Source: Closterium sp. NIES-65
Lineage: Eukaryota; Streptophyta; Zygnematophyceae; Desmidiales; Closteriaceae
DNA length: 64,000 bases
Reading direction: 5' to 3'
Assembly (NCBI GenBank): GCA_948144175.1
Contig: CANXME010000233.1
Location: forward strand, 1,116,001-1,180,000
Part shown: positions 40,279 through 50,138 of the stretch, piece after piece
Numbering within the stretch: the first letter of the stretch is position 1
How the letters are laid out: each line of letters starts with the position of its first letter
Position numbers and translations under genes: made by a program
Notes under the pieces: model-generated
Told to the model about the DNA's origin: nothing
Databases searched by the model: none
The model's input: only the letters and a program-made list of their open reading frames with translations

Positions 40279-40746
40279 TGTCAAACATATATATGTGTGA
40301 TAGTTTTGGGTAGGCTGTAGTGGGGTAGATACTGTGGGGCACAACCCCTTAGGTTTCTTCCTTGTACCGAATCCCTTGATATTGCAAGTTATTCATGCCT
40401 AACTTCTAAGGTGGTATCAGAGCATAGGTCTTTAAGACCTAAGATTAGGGCCTACCTGCCTTGCCTGCTACCCGCGCGCGCCTTGGCTGCACGCGCGCGT
40501 CCTCTTTTTTTTTTCCCGCGCGCGCCGCTTAAGCAGCCCGAGCATAGCCTGTTTAGGCCCGTTTAGGTTCGTTTAGGCCCGTTTTTGGCCCCGTGCGCAA
40601 CGTCAGCCGCCCGCGCAGCCTGCCGCAGGCCCGCGCGCCACGTAAGCCGCCCACGCACAGCCCGCTTAGGCCGTGCGCACCATGTCCACCGCCCGCGTAG
40701 CCCGTTTTAGGCCCCGCGCACCACGTCAGCCGCCGGCTTAGCCTGG
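40279..40746 (+). repeat. G 5' LTR, primer site and leader start
   Basis: LTR 40279-40411 starts TGTCAAACATATATATG and ends CCTAACTTCTAAG, with the TAGGCTGTAGTGGGGTAG core. The hairpin TAGGTCTTTAAGACCTA (40425-40441) is a perfect 17-nt palindrome with one centre base; GGGCCT (40448-40453) takes the place of GGGCCC. Then CGCGCGC-rich sequence and GCCCGTTTAGGCCCGTTT / GCGCACCACGTCAGCCGCCC repeats (40540-40740). Confidence 0.87.
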
Positions 40747-40756
40747 TGTGAGAGTA

Positions 40757-40975
40757 TGTTAAGATACTAACGTGAGTTTGTCTTAGGAGCCATAGTAGCT
40801 TAGGAGAAGGTTTAGTGATCGAGTTCGAGTTGAAGGGGTGTAAGGAAGCGTCGAGAGAATTGTGGAAGGAGAATGATTGAACTAGAAAGTGGAGGGACAC
40901 AAATAGCAAGCCCAAAAGGGTTCTACTCACTTTTGAGTACCCCACTACAGACTAGACATGCATTATAGTCTGACA
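40757..40975 (-). repeat. F 3' LTR (219 bp)
   Basis: Minus-strand start TGTCAGACTATAATGC at 40975, end AGTATCTTAACA at 40757. It contains TACTC...GAGTA (40924-40939), the F version of the LTR palindrome, and the TAGTCTGTAGTGGGG core. It is longer than other LTRs by about 85 bp at its minus-strand 3' side. Confidence 0.92.
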
Positions 40976-41139
40976 CACCCCCATAGTCAAACTGGGGTAT
41001 AATCAGTATAGCATGCAGGCATAGAGCAAGAGATCACAATAAGTAAGTAAGGCTAGAGCTAATCACAGAGGGCAAGTGAGGAGGAGGAGAGACTGTGGGG
41101 GAGAGAAGATGGGAGGCGACTGCTGACGCTACAGACACT
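40976..41139 (-). other. F interior, 3' part next to LTR
   Basis: 164 bp between the F 3' LTR and the D insertion, with the polypurine hairpin at 40977-40996 and purine-rich sequence up to 41135. The D target flank is ACACT (41135-41139), against ACACA right of D. Confidence 0.6.
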
Positions 41140-41310
41140 TGTCAGAACATATATAGCTTGTGCTGTTGTGTAGGCTATAGTGGGGTATCCCATAGGGGGT
41201 ACAACCCAATGCTATTTGTACTCACTTCACTGATAGTTCATTCATTCTTGTTCAAACTTTCTCATGGTATCGAGCAGGTTCCCCTGTGGGAACTGCACCT
41301 AGGGCCCACC
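41140..41310 (+). repeat. D 5' LTR (41140-41264), primer site, hairpin, GGGCCC
   Basis: LTR starts TGTCAGAACATATATAGC and ends CAAACTTTCTCA; palindromic core at 41185-41202. Primer site TGGTATCGAGCAGG begins at 41265. Hairpin GTTCCC-CTGT-GGGAAC is at 41278-41293 and GGGCCC at 41302-41307. Confidence 0.94.
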
Positions 41311-41339
41311 ACTAGTTCGAATTTTTTTTTACTGCCCGG

Positions 41340-42200
41340 AGCGCGCCCATCCCGAGTCGCGCCTCGGGCCCTCCCTCCCCTAGCGGCCCAGCCGCCCTCA
41401 TATCGTGGCCCTGTCGCCCCTGATCACGCGGCCCTGCCGCCCCTGCTGTCGCGGCCCCGCGGCCCCTACTCAAGCGGCCCCGTCGCCCCTGATCACGCGG
41501 CCCCGCCGCCCCTGCTGTCGCGGCCCCGCGGCCCCTGCTCGCGCGGCCCCGTCGCCCCTGCTGTCGCGGCCCCGCGGCCCCTGCTCGAGCGGCCCCGTCG
41601 CCCCTGCTGTCACGGCCCCGCGGCCCCTGCTGTCGTGGCCCCTGCCGTCGCGGCCCCTGCTGTCGCGGCCCCGTGGCCCCTGCTGTCGCGGCCCCTGCTG
41701 TCGCGGCCCCGCGGCCCCGCGGCCCCTGCTGTCGCGGCCCCTGCCGTCGCGGCCCCTGCTGTCGCGGCCCCGCGGCCCCTGCTGTCGCGGCCCCTGCTGT
41801 CGCGGCCCCTGATCCCGCGGTCCCGCCGCCCCTGCTGTCGCGGCCCCGCGGCCGCTGCTCTCGCGGCCCTGCCGCCTCTTCTTTCGCGGCCCTCGCCCCC
41901 ACTGCTTTCGCGGCCCTCGCCGCCCCTTCTCTCGCGGCCCCGCCGCCACCTACTCTCGCGGCCCTGCCGCCCCTGCTCCAGCGGCCCTGCCGTCCCTGAT
42001 CTAGCGGCCCCGCCGCCCCAGCACTGCAGCAGCTGAGCCGCCCCGTTGCCGAGCCGCCCCAGCAGCAACCGAGCCGCCCAGCAGCAGCCGAGCCGCCCAG
42101 CAGCAGCCGAGCCGCCCAGCAGCAACCGAGCCGCCTGGGAGCTGCCGAGCCGCCCCGCATCCGCAGAGCCGCCCCACAGCAGCCGAGCCGCCCATGAACC
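41340..42200 (+). repeat. D leader: GC-rich tandem arrays
   Basis: From about 41400 to 42010 an array of GCGGCCCCGCGGCCCCTGCT and CCCCTGCTGTCGCGGCCCCT units, about 15-45 bp period; from 42020 to 42190 an array of GAGCCGCCCAGCAGCAGCC units. The second is shared with element B. Several open frames up to 313 codons on both strands are compositional; none begins near the primer site in a way that suggests a leader protein. Confidence 0.85.
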
Positions 42201-42290
42201 GGACCGCCCGACCTGCCCTTTTCTGCTGAGCACGGCACTGCCCTGCTACTGCGTGCCCTTCCCCACTGCTTGCACTGCTAGTCTGTCGCT

Positions 42291-43390
42291 ATGGCTACCC
42301 CTAGTGTCCTCGCTTTTGACGCTGAGGGTCGAGCCATAGACTTTGAGGTCTGGGTCGACGACCTCCAGCTGTTCTTACAGTGCGATAGGGCAGACGGTCT
42401 TTCTCTCTTTAACCTCACCTCAGGCGCCTCGCCTGCCCCTGCTGCTGATGCTGGCCCCACTGTTCGCTCTCAGTGGGCCACCCGCGATGCTGCTGCACGT
42501 CTTGCTGTGCGTCGCCACCTCCCTACCACTGAGCGCGCGCACTTTGGCCAGTACAAGAGTGCTCAGACCTTGTACGACGCTGTAGTTGCGCGCTACTCCT
42601 CCCCTGCCACTGCTGCACTGAGCCGTCTCATGCTTCCGTACCTCTTTCCTGACCTCACTGCCTTTCCCACTGTCGCTGACCTCATTACGCACCTCCGCAC
42701 TAGTGACACCCGCTACCGCGCCGCCCTTCCTGCTGAGTTCTGCGCTAAGAACCCCCCCCCCCATGTACATCACTCTCTACTACGTTGTCGCTCGCCTCCC
42801 TGACTCCCTTTGCGTAGTCAGGGACCACTTTCTCTCAGTCTGTCCCACCACCCTCACTGTCGACCTCCTCGAGAAGGCCCTCCTAGCGGCGGAGAAGAGC
42901 ATCGTCGCTGTAGGAGCCTCTCGGGGTGACCCTCGCACCCCCATATTTGAGGGGTGCTCTCCTTCCCCCCTGCTGCCCTCTGTTGCCTCTGCTGCTGCTG
43001 CCGACCTGCTTGGTCTTGAGTCGGTCGGCGCGGCGTCTGCCCCTAGTGGGAGACGCCGCTCTGGCAAGGGCAAGGGGGGCAAGGGCGCGGGTGGAGCTCG
43101 AGGGGGTGGTGGAGGTGGCGGTGGAGGCGGCGGAGGGAGTGGGGGTGGCGGTGGGAGTGGTGGCGGGGGTGGTGGCGGTGGTGGCAGTGGCGGAGGAGGC
43201 GGCGGTGGTGGCGGCAGCAGTGGAGGTGGAGGCGGCGGAGGAGGCGGAGGAGGAGGCGGTGGTGGCGGAGGCGGTGGAGCTGGTCGGGGTGGTACCCCGC
43301 AGCGGAGCGGCTCTGGTGGTGGTCAGCACCAGCAGCAGCAGCAGCAGCGTTCGCGGGACATTCCTCCGCCCCAGCAGCTCCGTGAGTGGT
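42291..43390 (+). pseudogene. gag: D gag with +1 frameshift at C tract
   Basis: ATG 42291 (MATPSVLAFDAEGRAIDFEV) opens frame 0: DDLQLFLQCDRADGLSLFNL, VRSQWATRDAAARLAVRRHL, HFGQYKSAQTLYDAVVARYS, MLPYLFPDLTAFPTVADLIT, RAALPAEFCAKNP. It resembles the UBN2-type gag of copia elements in arrangement. A run of 11 C (42752-42762, in-frame copies have 10 bases there) shifts to frame 1: MYITLYYVVARLPDSLCVVR, DLLEKALLAAEKSIVAVGAS, FEGCSPSPLLPSVASAAAAD, then GRRRSGKGKGGKGAG and a Gly/Ser linker of about 75 residues (43080-43300) and a Gln run (43325-43350). Confidence 0.9.
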
Positions 43391-45165
43391 ACACGCAGCG
43401 TCAGCGGGGTGGGGGTACTGGTCCGTGCAACTACGTCCTTCGTTCCGGCGACCGCGCGGGTGAGCAGTGTGGGGGTGCCCACCCCACCCAGCGCTGCTTT
43501 GGCCGCCTGACGGACGCTTGGCGTCAGCAGTTCCCCGAGGCTAGTGAAATCCCCCGCTGGGGAGAGCTGTCTAGGGCTGGTGTAGCTATCTATGATCTTG
43601 ACTTTGATGCTATCCTTGCTGCCATGTATGCTGTGACTATTAGTGAGGAGGGTGACTGTTACCAGTGTTTCCCGCCCGATCCGGGCATTGGTACTGCTGC
43701 GCTAGGTGCTTGTGAGTCTGCTACTCTAGGTGCCAGTGCGTCTGCGCTCTCAGGTACTGGTGAGGCTGCGCTCTCAGGTCCTGGTGAGGCTGCGCTCTCA
43801 GGTACTGCGTCGGCTTCGGCCTCCCTCACTTTCACACTTGACTCCGGAGCTTCTCGCTCCTTCTTTTGAGACCGCACCACACTCACGCCGCTTGGTTGGC
43901 CGGTTGCAGTCTCCCTGGCTGACCCCTCCGGGGGTCGTGTCCTCTCTCACTTTTCCACTGTCCTCCCGTGTCCGGCTGCCCCCTCGGGCACCCTGTCTGG
44001 TCTGTACCTTCACTCGTTCTCGACGAACTTGGTGAGTGGTGCGGACCTGCAGGATGCGGGGGTTCACCAGTTCACTCGTGCGAGTCAACGGGTGACCCAC
44101 TGCACGGACGCACGCACAGGCCGGCACCTGGCCACGTTCTCTCGTCGGCCGGGGTCAAGCCTCTACACCTTGACCACTGAGTCTCCTCCTGTCCCTGCAT
44201 CTGGTCAGGTTGCTGCGTTAGGTCAGGTGTTTGCTGCTGCGTCCCGGTCTGGCCCTGAGTCTGCCCCCTGTTCGTGTCGCCTCCTGTCTCACGAGACTCT
44301 CCTGTGGCACCACCGTCTTGGCCACCCCTCCTTGCCCCGTCTTAGGAGCATGGCCTCCCGTGTCCTTGTCTCTGATCTTCCCCAGTCTCACCCTCCCCTT
44401 CCTTCGGGACCAGGACCTTCCTGTGTCCCCTGTCTCGAGGGGCGCCTCAGGGCTGCTCCTCACTCCTCCCAGTTTCCCTTGACAGAGGCTCCTCTGCAGA
44501 CACTTCACATGGACGTGTGGGGCCCAGCCCCCGTCCGTGGGCAGGGTCACGAGCGCTACTTCCTGTTGGTGGTTGACGACTACTCGCGTTACACCACAGT
44601 CTTCCCCTTGCGCAGCAAGGGTGCAGTCACTGAGGTGCTGATCGACTGGATGTCGAGGCTCGTCTTCAGCTCAGGAGGAGCTTCGGCTCGGACTTTCCTG
44701 TTCTGCGTCTGCACTCTGACCGAGGTGGGGAGTTCTCCTCTCGCCTTCTGCGAGACTACTGTCGTGCACGGGGGATCCGCCAGACCTTTACGCTTCCGGA
44801 CTCTCCACAGCAAAATGGGATTGCTGAGCGCCGCATTGGCATGGTCATGGATGTCGCTCGTACGTCCATGATGCATGCGGCTGCCCCCCATTTTTTGTGG
44901 CCGTTTGCGGTTCGGTACGCAGCGCATCAGCTCAACCTTCACCCCAGGGTCTCTCGGCCTGCGATGTCCCCAGTCTTGCTGTGGACGGGGAAGGTTGGCG
45001 ATGCGTCTGCGTTCCGTGTCTGGGGATCTTGGGCGTTTGTCCGCGACTTGTCTGCGGACAAGCTGTCCCCCCCGTGCTGCTCCCTGTGTCTTCCTTGGCT
45101 TCCCCCCTGACGCTCCAGGGTGGCAGTTTTACCACCCCTCCTCTCGTCGTGTTCTGTCCTCCTAG
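43391..45165 (+). pseudogene. pol: D zinc motif, protease, integrase
   Basis: Zinc motif from Cys 43426 to Cys 43495 with spacing C-x13-C-x3-H-x4-C, then a conserved block FGRLTDAWRQQFPEASEIPR ... LDFDAILAAMYAV. Protease LTFTLDSGASRSFF is followed directly by TGA 43867-43869 (CGA to TGA). Same frame continues: LADPSGGRVLSHFSTV, THCTDARTGRHLATFSRRPG, HHCC domain LLWHHRLGHPSLPRL...CVPCLEG, integrase LHMDVWGPAPVRGQGHERYF. A 1-base deletion near 44652 (IDWIRAAR region) moves to frame 0: LRLHSDRGGEFSS, QNGIAERRIGMVMDVARTSM, FLWPFAVRYAAHQLNLHP; another shift at CCCCCCC (about 45066-45075) returns to frame 1, ending at TAG 45163-45165 (CAG of SSQDV). All integrase catalytic residues are encoded. Confidence 0.92.
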
Positions 45166-46185
45166 GACGTCACGTTCGACGAGTCAGTCCCCTTCTACCG
45201 CCTCTTCCCCTACCGCACTCCTTCCCTCCCCCCGCCGCCGGACTTCCTTGTGCCGGTTCCCCCCCCGGTAGACCCCCTCCCCCCTCTGGTTCCTGCCCCC
45301 TCAGGTGTGTCCCAGGTTGACGCAATTGACCCGGTCGAGGTTACTGGTGACTCTGGTGCTGCTGCGGGTGCTGAGACTGGGGGTGCTGACTCTGGGGGTG
45401 CTGTGCGCGGGGGTGCCGAGCCTGGAGGTGCTGCTACTGGGGGTGCTGAGCCTGAGGGTGCTACTGCTGAGGGTGCTGAGCCGGGAGGTGTTGTGCCTGG
45501 GGGTGCTGAGCCTGGGGCTGCTGAGCCGGGGGGTGCTGTGCCTGGAGCTGCTGAGCTAGGAGGTGCTGAGCCTGGAGCTGCTGAGCCTGGGGGTGCTGCG
45601 TCTGGAGCTGCTGAGCCTGGGGTTTCTCCTGGTGCTTCGTCTCGGCGGGAGCCCCTCTCTCCGCAGGAGCTGCGCGAGTGGTTTGCTCGTCGCTGGAGGC
45701 GTACTGCTGGAGCTGGAGCTGGAGCTTCTTCGACCGCCGAGGGTACTGGTGCTGCCGGTCCCGGAGCTGTTGGGCCTGCGGGTCCTACTGGAGCTGGAGC
45801 CGCTGAGGGTGTTGGTGCTGAGACTACTACTGTCTGTCCAGGCGGTGGTCCTGGTGCTGGTGCTTCTGGAGGTCCTGCTGCTGGAGGTGTTGGTGGTGCA
45901 GGTGCTGCCGCTGAGGGTGCTGGTGTTGTCCCTGCTGAGTCTGAACTTGCCGCGCGGCCTCGGCCGTACTTCGTTCCGCTCGTGCAGCAGGTTCTTGGTC
46001 TTTCTCCTCCTGTAGGGTGTCCACAGCCTGTCCTGTCGCAGTCACTGTTGGAGCCTTCCTCCCCACTGCCTGCTCCCTCTCCTTACACTGGTCCTACTGG
46101 AGGTCTTGCTGAGCGTCGTGAGCCTGCGTCTCGTCCCGCGTCGCCTGTTCGTGCTGCTCGCGCTAGTGGTCGGGTTCGCGTCAGC
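45166..46185 (+). pseudogene. pol: D integrase-RT linker
   Basis: Frame 1: [40 protein letters not shown], then GAEPGGA-type repeats (45360-45625), [20 protein letters not shown], a Gly/Ala block (45700-45930), [20 protein letters not shown] and GGLAERREPASRPASPVRAA. Near 46185 the frame passes to 0. The conserved flanks with a variable Gly/Ala/Glu/Pro core suggest an extended, disordered hinge between integrase and RT. Confidence 0.85.
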
Positions 46186-48200
46186 GTCCTCCTCCTGTCC
46201 CTGGCACGCACCGGATGTCTCTGCGTCCGTCCACTGCTCCTCTGCGTGCCCCTTTGCCTTCTCCTCCTGAGTCCTCTCTTCCTGCGCTTGCCGACCCTGA
46301 GTCGGACTCCCTTCGTGCTGCCAGTCCTACTGTCACGCGTCTGGTTGCTACTGTCGTCACTGACCCCTCTTTTGAGTCCGCTGCTACGTCTGCTCTTGTC
46401 GCTGAGCTCGTCGACTTTGCTGCTCGCTGTCGTCTAGACTACGCTGCTAGTCTTGTTGCTGAGTCTGCGTCTGTCTGTCCTCCGTCCGTCGGGGGTGAGT
46501 GTGCTCTTGGCACGGACGTCCTAGAGGACAGGCACGAGGAGTTCCAGTGTTTGGCTGCTGCTTCACCTCATCTCGCGTCTGTACTGCTTGCTCCCGAGGG
46601 AGACCCGGATGCAGTAGACATCCCGACTCCGCGCTCTTACGCGGAGGCCGTAGAGGGTCCCTACTCCTCTCAGTGGCAGGCAGCTATGGATGCAGAGATG
46701 GCTTCTTGGAAGTCCATAGGCACCTACGTTGACGAGGTTCCCCCTCCTTGGGCGAACATCGTCAGTGGCATGTGGATCTTCAGGGTGAAGCGGCCGCCTG
46801 GCTCTCCACCTGTCTTCAAGGCGCGGTACGTTGCTCGTGGCTTCACTCAGTGGCAGGGAGTTGACTACTTTCAGACCTTCTCTCCCACCCCGAAGATGAC
46901 CACTCTTCGGGTGCTGCTGCACATAGCCGCTCAGCGCGACTACGAGCTTCACTCTCTCGACTTCAGCACTGCGTTCTTGCAGGGTAGCCTGCACGAGGAG
47001 ATCTGGCTGCGCCGTCCACCTGGCTTCACTGGGACTTTCCCTCCTGGCACCCAGTGGAGCCTCCGACGGCCAGTCTACGGTCTCCGCCAGGCACCGCGTG
47101 AGTGGCACGACACACTGAGGACTACGCTTGCGGCTCTTGGGTTCGCTCCTTCTACTGCTGACCCGTCGCTGTTTCTGCGCACCGACACTTCTCTACCGCC
47201 GTTCTACATCCTCGTGTACGTCGACGACTTGGTCTTTGCCACAGCGGACACTGCTGGACTCGCCTACGTGAAGTCCGAGCTACTGAAGAGACACACGTGC
47301 ACAGACCTGGGTGAACTGCGCAGCTATCTTGGCTTACACATCACTCGGGACAGAGCACGCCGCACCATTACTTTGACTCAGTCACACATGGTGCAGCAGG
47401 TCCTTCAGCGCTTCGGCTTCACGTACTCCTCGCCTCAGGCCACTCCTTTGTCTACTCGCCACTCGCTCTCAGCTCTGCCTTCGGATGAGTCCGTAGAGTC
47501 GAGTGGCCCGTACCCAGAGCTTGTTGGCTGCCTCATGTACCTGATGACCTGCACACGCCCTGACCTTGCATACCCTCTTAGCATTCTTGCACGCTATGTT
47601 GCTCCTGGGAGACACCGACCAGAGCACATGGCTGCAGCGAAGAGGGTGTTGCGCTACTTGTGCAGTACGTCGGGCATGGGGCTAGTGCTTGGAGGGCGGA
47701 GTCCAGTGGTCCTTACGGGACACGCGGACGCTTCTTGGGCTGACGACCAGGCTACACAGCGGTCGTCACAGGGTTACACCTTCAGCCTTGGTTCCGGCTC
47801 TGTCTCGTGGCGGGCTACTCGCTCGTCTTCAGTTCTCAGCTCCAGTTGTGAGGCTGAGATCTACGCAGGGGCCATGGCTGCACAGGAGCTTCGCTGGCTC
47901 ACCTACCTGCTCAGTGACCTTGGAGAGCCGCCTCGTTCTCCTCCAGTGCTATACGTAGACAACAAGGCCATGCTGGCCTTGTGTTGAGAGCAGCGTCTGG
48001 AGCACAGAACGAAGCACATTGCTCTTCGCTACTTCCTTGGTTGTGAGCTACAGCATCGTGGACAGTTGCGGCTTGTGTACGTGGCCTTTGAGGCCAACAC
48101 TGCTGATGTGTTCACCAAGGCATTCGCGCCTTGTGACCATCAGCGCTTCTGCACCCAGCTGGGTCTTGTACCTGTCTTGCTTCACTTGCTCTCCTCTTGA
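46186..48200 (+). CDS. pol: D reverse transcriptase and RNase H
   Basis: Frame 0 from VPGTHRMSLRPSTAPLRAPL to the natural TGA 48198-48200, with one internal TGA at 47985-47987 (Arg or Gln of LALCREHRLEH). From ATG 46215: lead-in SPTVTRLVATVVTDPSFES and GDPDAVDIPTPRSYAEAVEG (residues 35-150), RVT_2 about 165-415 (VDEVPPPWANIVSGMWIFRV, FSPTPKMTTLRVLLHIAAQR, DFSTAFLQGSLHEEIWLRRP, YVDDL at 47217-47231, residue 335), connection LTQSHMVQQVLQRFGFTYSS, RNase H about 500-650 (HADASWADDQATQRSSQGYT, SSSCEAEIYAGAMAAQELRW). RT and most of RNase H are uninterrupted for 590 codons, the longest coding block in the window. Confidence 0.95.
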
Positions 48201-48400
48201 CCTTACTTGTACTGTCACATATATATATACCTGCTCTTGCTTGTCTAGCTTTATATATATATGTGCATGTGAACTGGCCTTGTGGCCTTGCTCTTGTGCT
48301 TGGACTGTGTGGTGACTTTGTGATCCACCCTGAGCTTTGCTTTGCTTTGTTTGATTGGTCTTGTGACCCCTTGTTCTCCCCCACTTTGCCTATGGGGGTG
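48201..48400 (+). promoter_or_regulatory. D 3' untranslated block and polypurine hairpin
   Basis: ATGTGAACTGGCCTTGTGGC and GTGATCCACCCTGAGC blocks are followed by CCCCCA (48378-48383) and TGGGGG (48393-48398), 2 nt before the LTR. Confidence 0.65.
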
Positions 48401-48525
48401 TGTCAGAACATATATAGCTTATGCTGTTGTGTAGGCTATAGTGGGGTATCCCATAGGGGGTACAAGCCAATGCTATTAGTACTCACTTCACTGATAGTTC
48501 ATTCATTCTTGTTCAAACTTTCTCA
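48401..48525 (+). repeat. D 3' LTR (125 bp)
   Basis: Starts TGTCAGAACATATATAGC and ends CAAACTTTCTCA; three substitutions relative to the 5' LTR. Confidence 0.95.
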
Positions 48526-49919
48526 ACACACACACGAGCTGCTGGCTCAGTGGCTACCGAAGCGAAGGCTCGGAGTAACCGGCTCCGCGGCTAAAAGTAG
48601 CGGCAGACGAGCAACTGACCCACAAGCGACTGGCGACTACCGGAGATTATAGCCTCCAGACTGCTGGTGCTGCTGATGACAAGACTGCTGCCTCCACTCA
48701 ACCTCCACCAGCTGCCCAAAGCCCCTCTCACACACCCCCTGCTCAAACCCTAGCCCTACACCCACAGCACCCCCTTAAACCTTAAACCCCAGACTCCCAC
48801 ACATCCACCCCCTTCAGGGATAGTTGCAGCAGTGGGAGACGAAGGAGGAGGAGGAGGAGGAGGGGACGGCACGCACAACCGACAGCCCCACAACCATCAC
48901 CCCCACACCCAACCCCCCATGGCTGCACCGGGTCCAGGAGCGGCTGCTGCAGGGGCCAGGGGCGGCTGCTGCTGGGATGGCTCCTCCAGGGGCTGCTGCT
49001 GCTGGGGCTGCTGCTGCTGGGGCGGCTGCTCCAGGGGCTGCTGCTGCTGGGGCGGCTGCTCCAGGGGCTGCTGCTGCTAGGGCGGCTGTTCCAGGGGCTG
49101 CTGCTGGGGCGGCTGCTCCAGGGGCTGCTGCTGCTGGGGCGGCTGCTCCAGGGGCTGCTGCTGAGGCGGCTGCTCCAGGGGCTGCTTCTTCTAGGGCGGC
49201 TGCTTCAGGGGCGGCTGCTGGGGCGGCTGCTCCAGGGGCTGCTGCTTCTAGGGCGGCTGCTCCAGGGGCGGCTGCTGGGGCGGCTACTCCAGGGGCTGCT
49301 GCTGCCGGGGCGGCTGCTGCTGCTGGGGCGGCTGCTCCAGGGGCTGCTGCTGCCGCTGGGGCGGCTGCTCCAGGGGCTGCTGCTGCTGGGGCGGCTGCTC
49401 CAGGGGCTGCTGCTCCAGGGGCTGCTGCTGCTGGGGCGGTTGCTTCAGGTGCTGCTGCTGCTGGGGAAATTAGGAGGGAGGGGAGGGGAAGGGCGCGGCC
49501 CCCAGGGTGCCCTAACAGGCGACGTGCTAGGGAGCCGCGCAGGCCCCCGAAAGTGCCTCGACGGACGACGAGAGGGGACCATGCGCAGGCCCCTAAGGCG
49601 CCGCGATGAGGCAACGGGAGGGGCCGGCTCGCGGGCCCCGAAAGTGCCGCGACAAGGCGACGGGAGGGGTCTGCGTGCGGGCCCCCATAACGCCGCGACG
49701 AGGCGACGGTTGGGACCAGTGCGCGGGCCCCCAGGACGCCGCGACGAGGTAGGAACCCGCCGCATGCCTCGGGGCGCACGGCGGGCAGAAAACCGCCACG
49801 CGTTCCGAGCGCGTGGCGGGAAGAAAAATAGAATGGCGCGCGCCCCGTGGCGCGCGACACAAAGTAGGGCAGCAGAAGCAAGTGGGCCCATAGGCCAGGA
49901 GCTTTAAGCTTTGATAGCA
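48526..49919 (-). repeat. F interior: non-coding GC-rich region and primer site
   Basis: Between D and the F 5' LTR. On the minus strand: primer site from 49919, GGGCCC (49889-49884), a segment with GGCGCGCGCCATTC and CGCCACGCGCTCGG (49870-49790), repeats of the CCGTCGCCTCGTCGCGGC type (49750-49490), and an array of GGGGCGGCTGCTCCAGGGGC / GCTGCTGCTG units on the plus strand (48940-49450, 27-bp and 12-bp periods). A 368-codon minus-strand open frame spans this, mostly Ala/Pro repeats; it has no recognised domain and I regard it as compositional. 48640-48840 is shared with element Y. Confidence 0.7.
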
Positions 49920-50138
49920 TGTTAAGATACTAACGTGAGTTTGTCTTAGGAGCCATAGTAGCTTAGGAGAAGGTTTAGTGATCGAGTTCAAGTTAAAGGG
50001 GTGTAAGGAAATGTCGAGAGCATTGTGGAAGGAGAATGATTGAACTAGAAAGTGGAGGGATACAAATAGCAAGCCCAAAAGGGTTATACTCACTTTTGAG
50101 TACCTCACTACAGACTAGACATGCATTATAATCTGACA
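49920..50138 (-). repeat. F 5' LTR (219 bp)
   Basis: Minus-strand start TGTCAGATTATAATGC at 50138, end AGTATCTTAACA at 49920. About eight scattered differences from the other LTR. TACTC/GAGTA palindrome at 50087-50102. Confidence 0.92.

Larger units (their letters stand above)
41140..48525 (+). mobile_element. Copia element D, most complete copy
   Basis: 7,386-bp plus-strand element nested in F. LTRs 41140-41264 and 48401-48525 are 125 bp each with only 3 differences (2.4%), the lowest divergence in the window. Flanks ACACT / ACACA match at 4 of 5 bases. All parts are present: primer site, hairpin, GGGCCC, leader, gag with ATG, Gly linker, zinc motif, protease, integrase, linker, RT, RNase H, polypurine hairpin. 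Lesions are few: one extra C in the gag tract, TGA 43867, a 1-base loss near 44652, a C-tract shift near 45075, TAG 45163, a shift near 46185 and TGA 47985. It is the best template for reading the family. Confidence 0.96.
40757..50138 (-). mobile_element. Non-autonomous LTR element F, containing D
   Basis: Minus-strand element with 219-bp LTRs (40757-40975 and 49920-50138), few mismatches, and a perfect target duplication GAGTA (40752-40756 and 50139-50143). With D (41140-48525) removed, its interior is only about 1.56 kb and has no gag, protease, integrase or RT motif. It keeps a primer site (TGCTATCAAAGC, 49919-49908), GGGCCC (49884-49889), a GC-rich repeat leader and the 3' hairpin CCCCCATAGTCAAACTGGGG (40977-40996). 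This is the structure of a non-autonomous (LARD- or TRIM-like) relative mobilised in trans by the coding copies. Confidence 0.9.

Noticed and set aside
40747..40756. TGTGAGAGTA as part of the G leader
   Set aside because: Joined to the right flank of F it extends to 14 bases shared with solo LTR S and is AT-rich, unlike the surrounding leader.
41095..42238. Two open frames above 300 codons on opposite strands in the D leader
   Set aside because: Both are translations of the GCGGCCCC tandem array; the true gag start is at 42291.
48814..49920. 368-codon minus-strand open frame inside F
   Set aside because: Mostly Ala/Pro repeats from the GGGGCGGCTGCTCC array and Arg/Pro-rich leader sequence; it starts within 1 nt of the LTR, over the primer site, and has no recognised domain.
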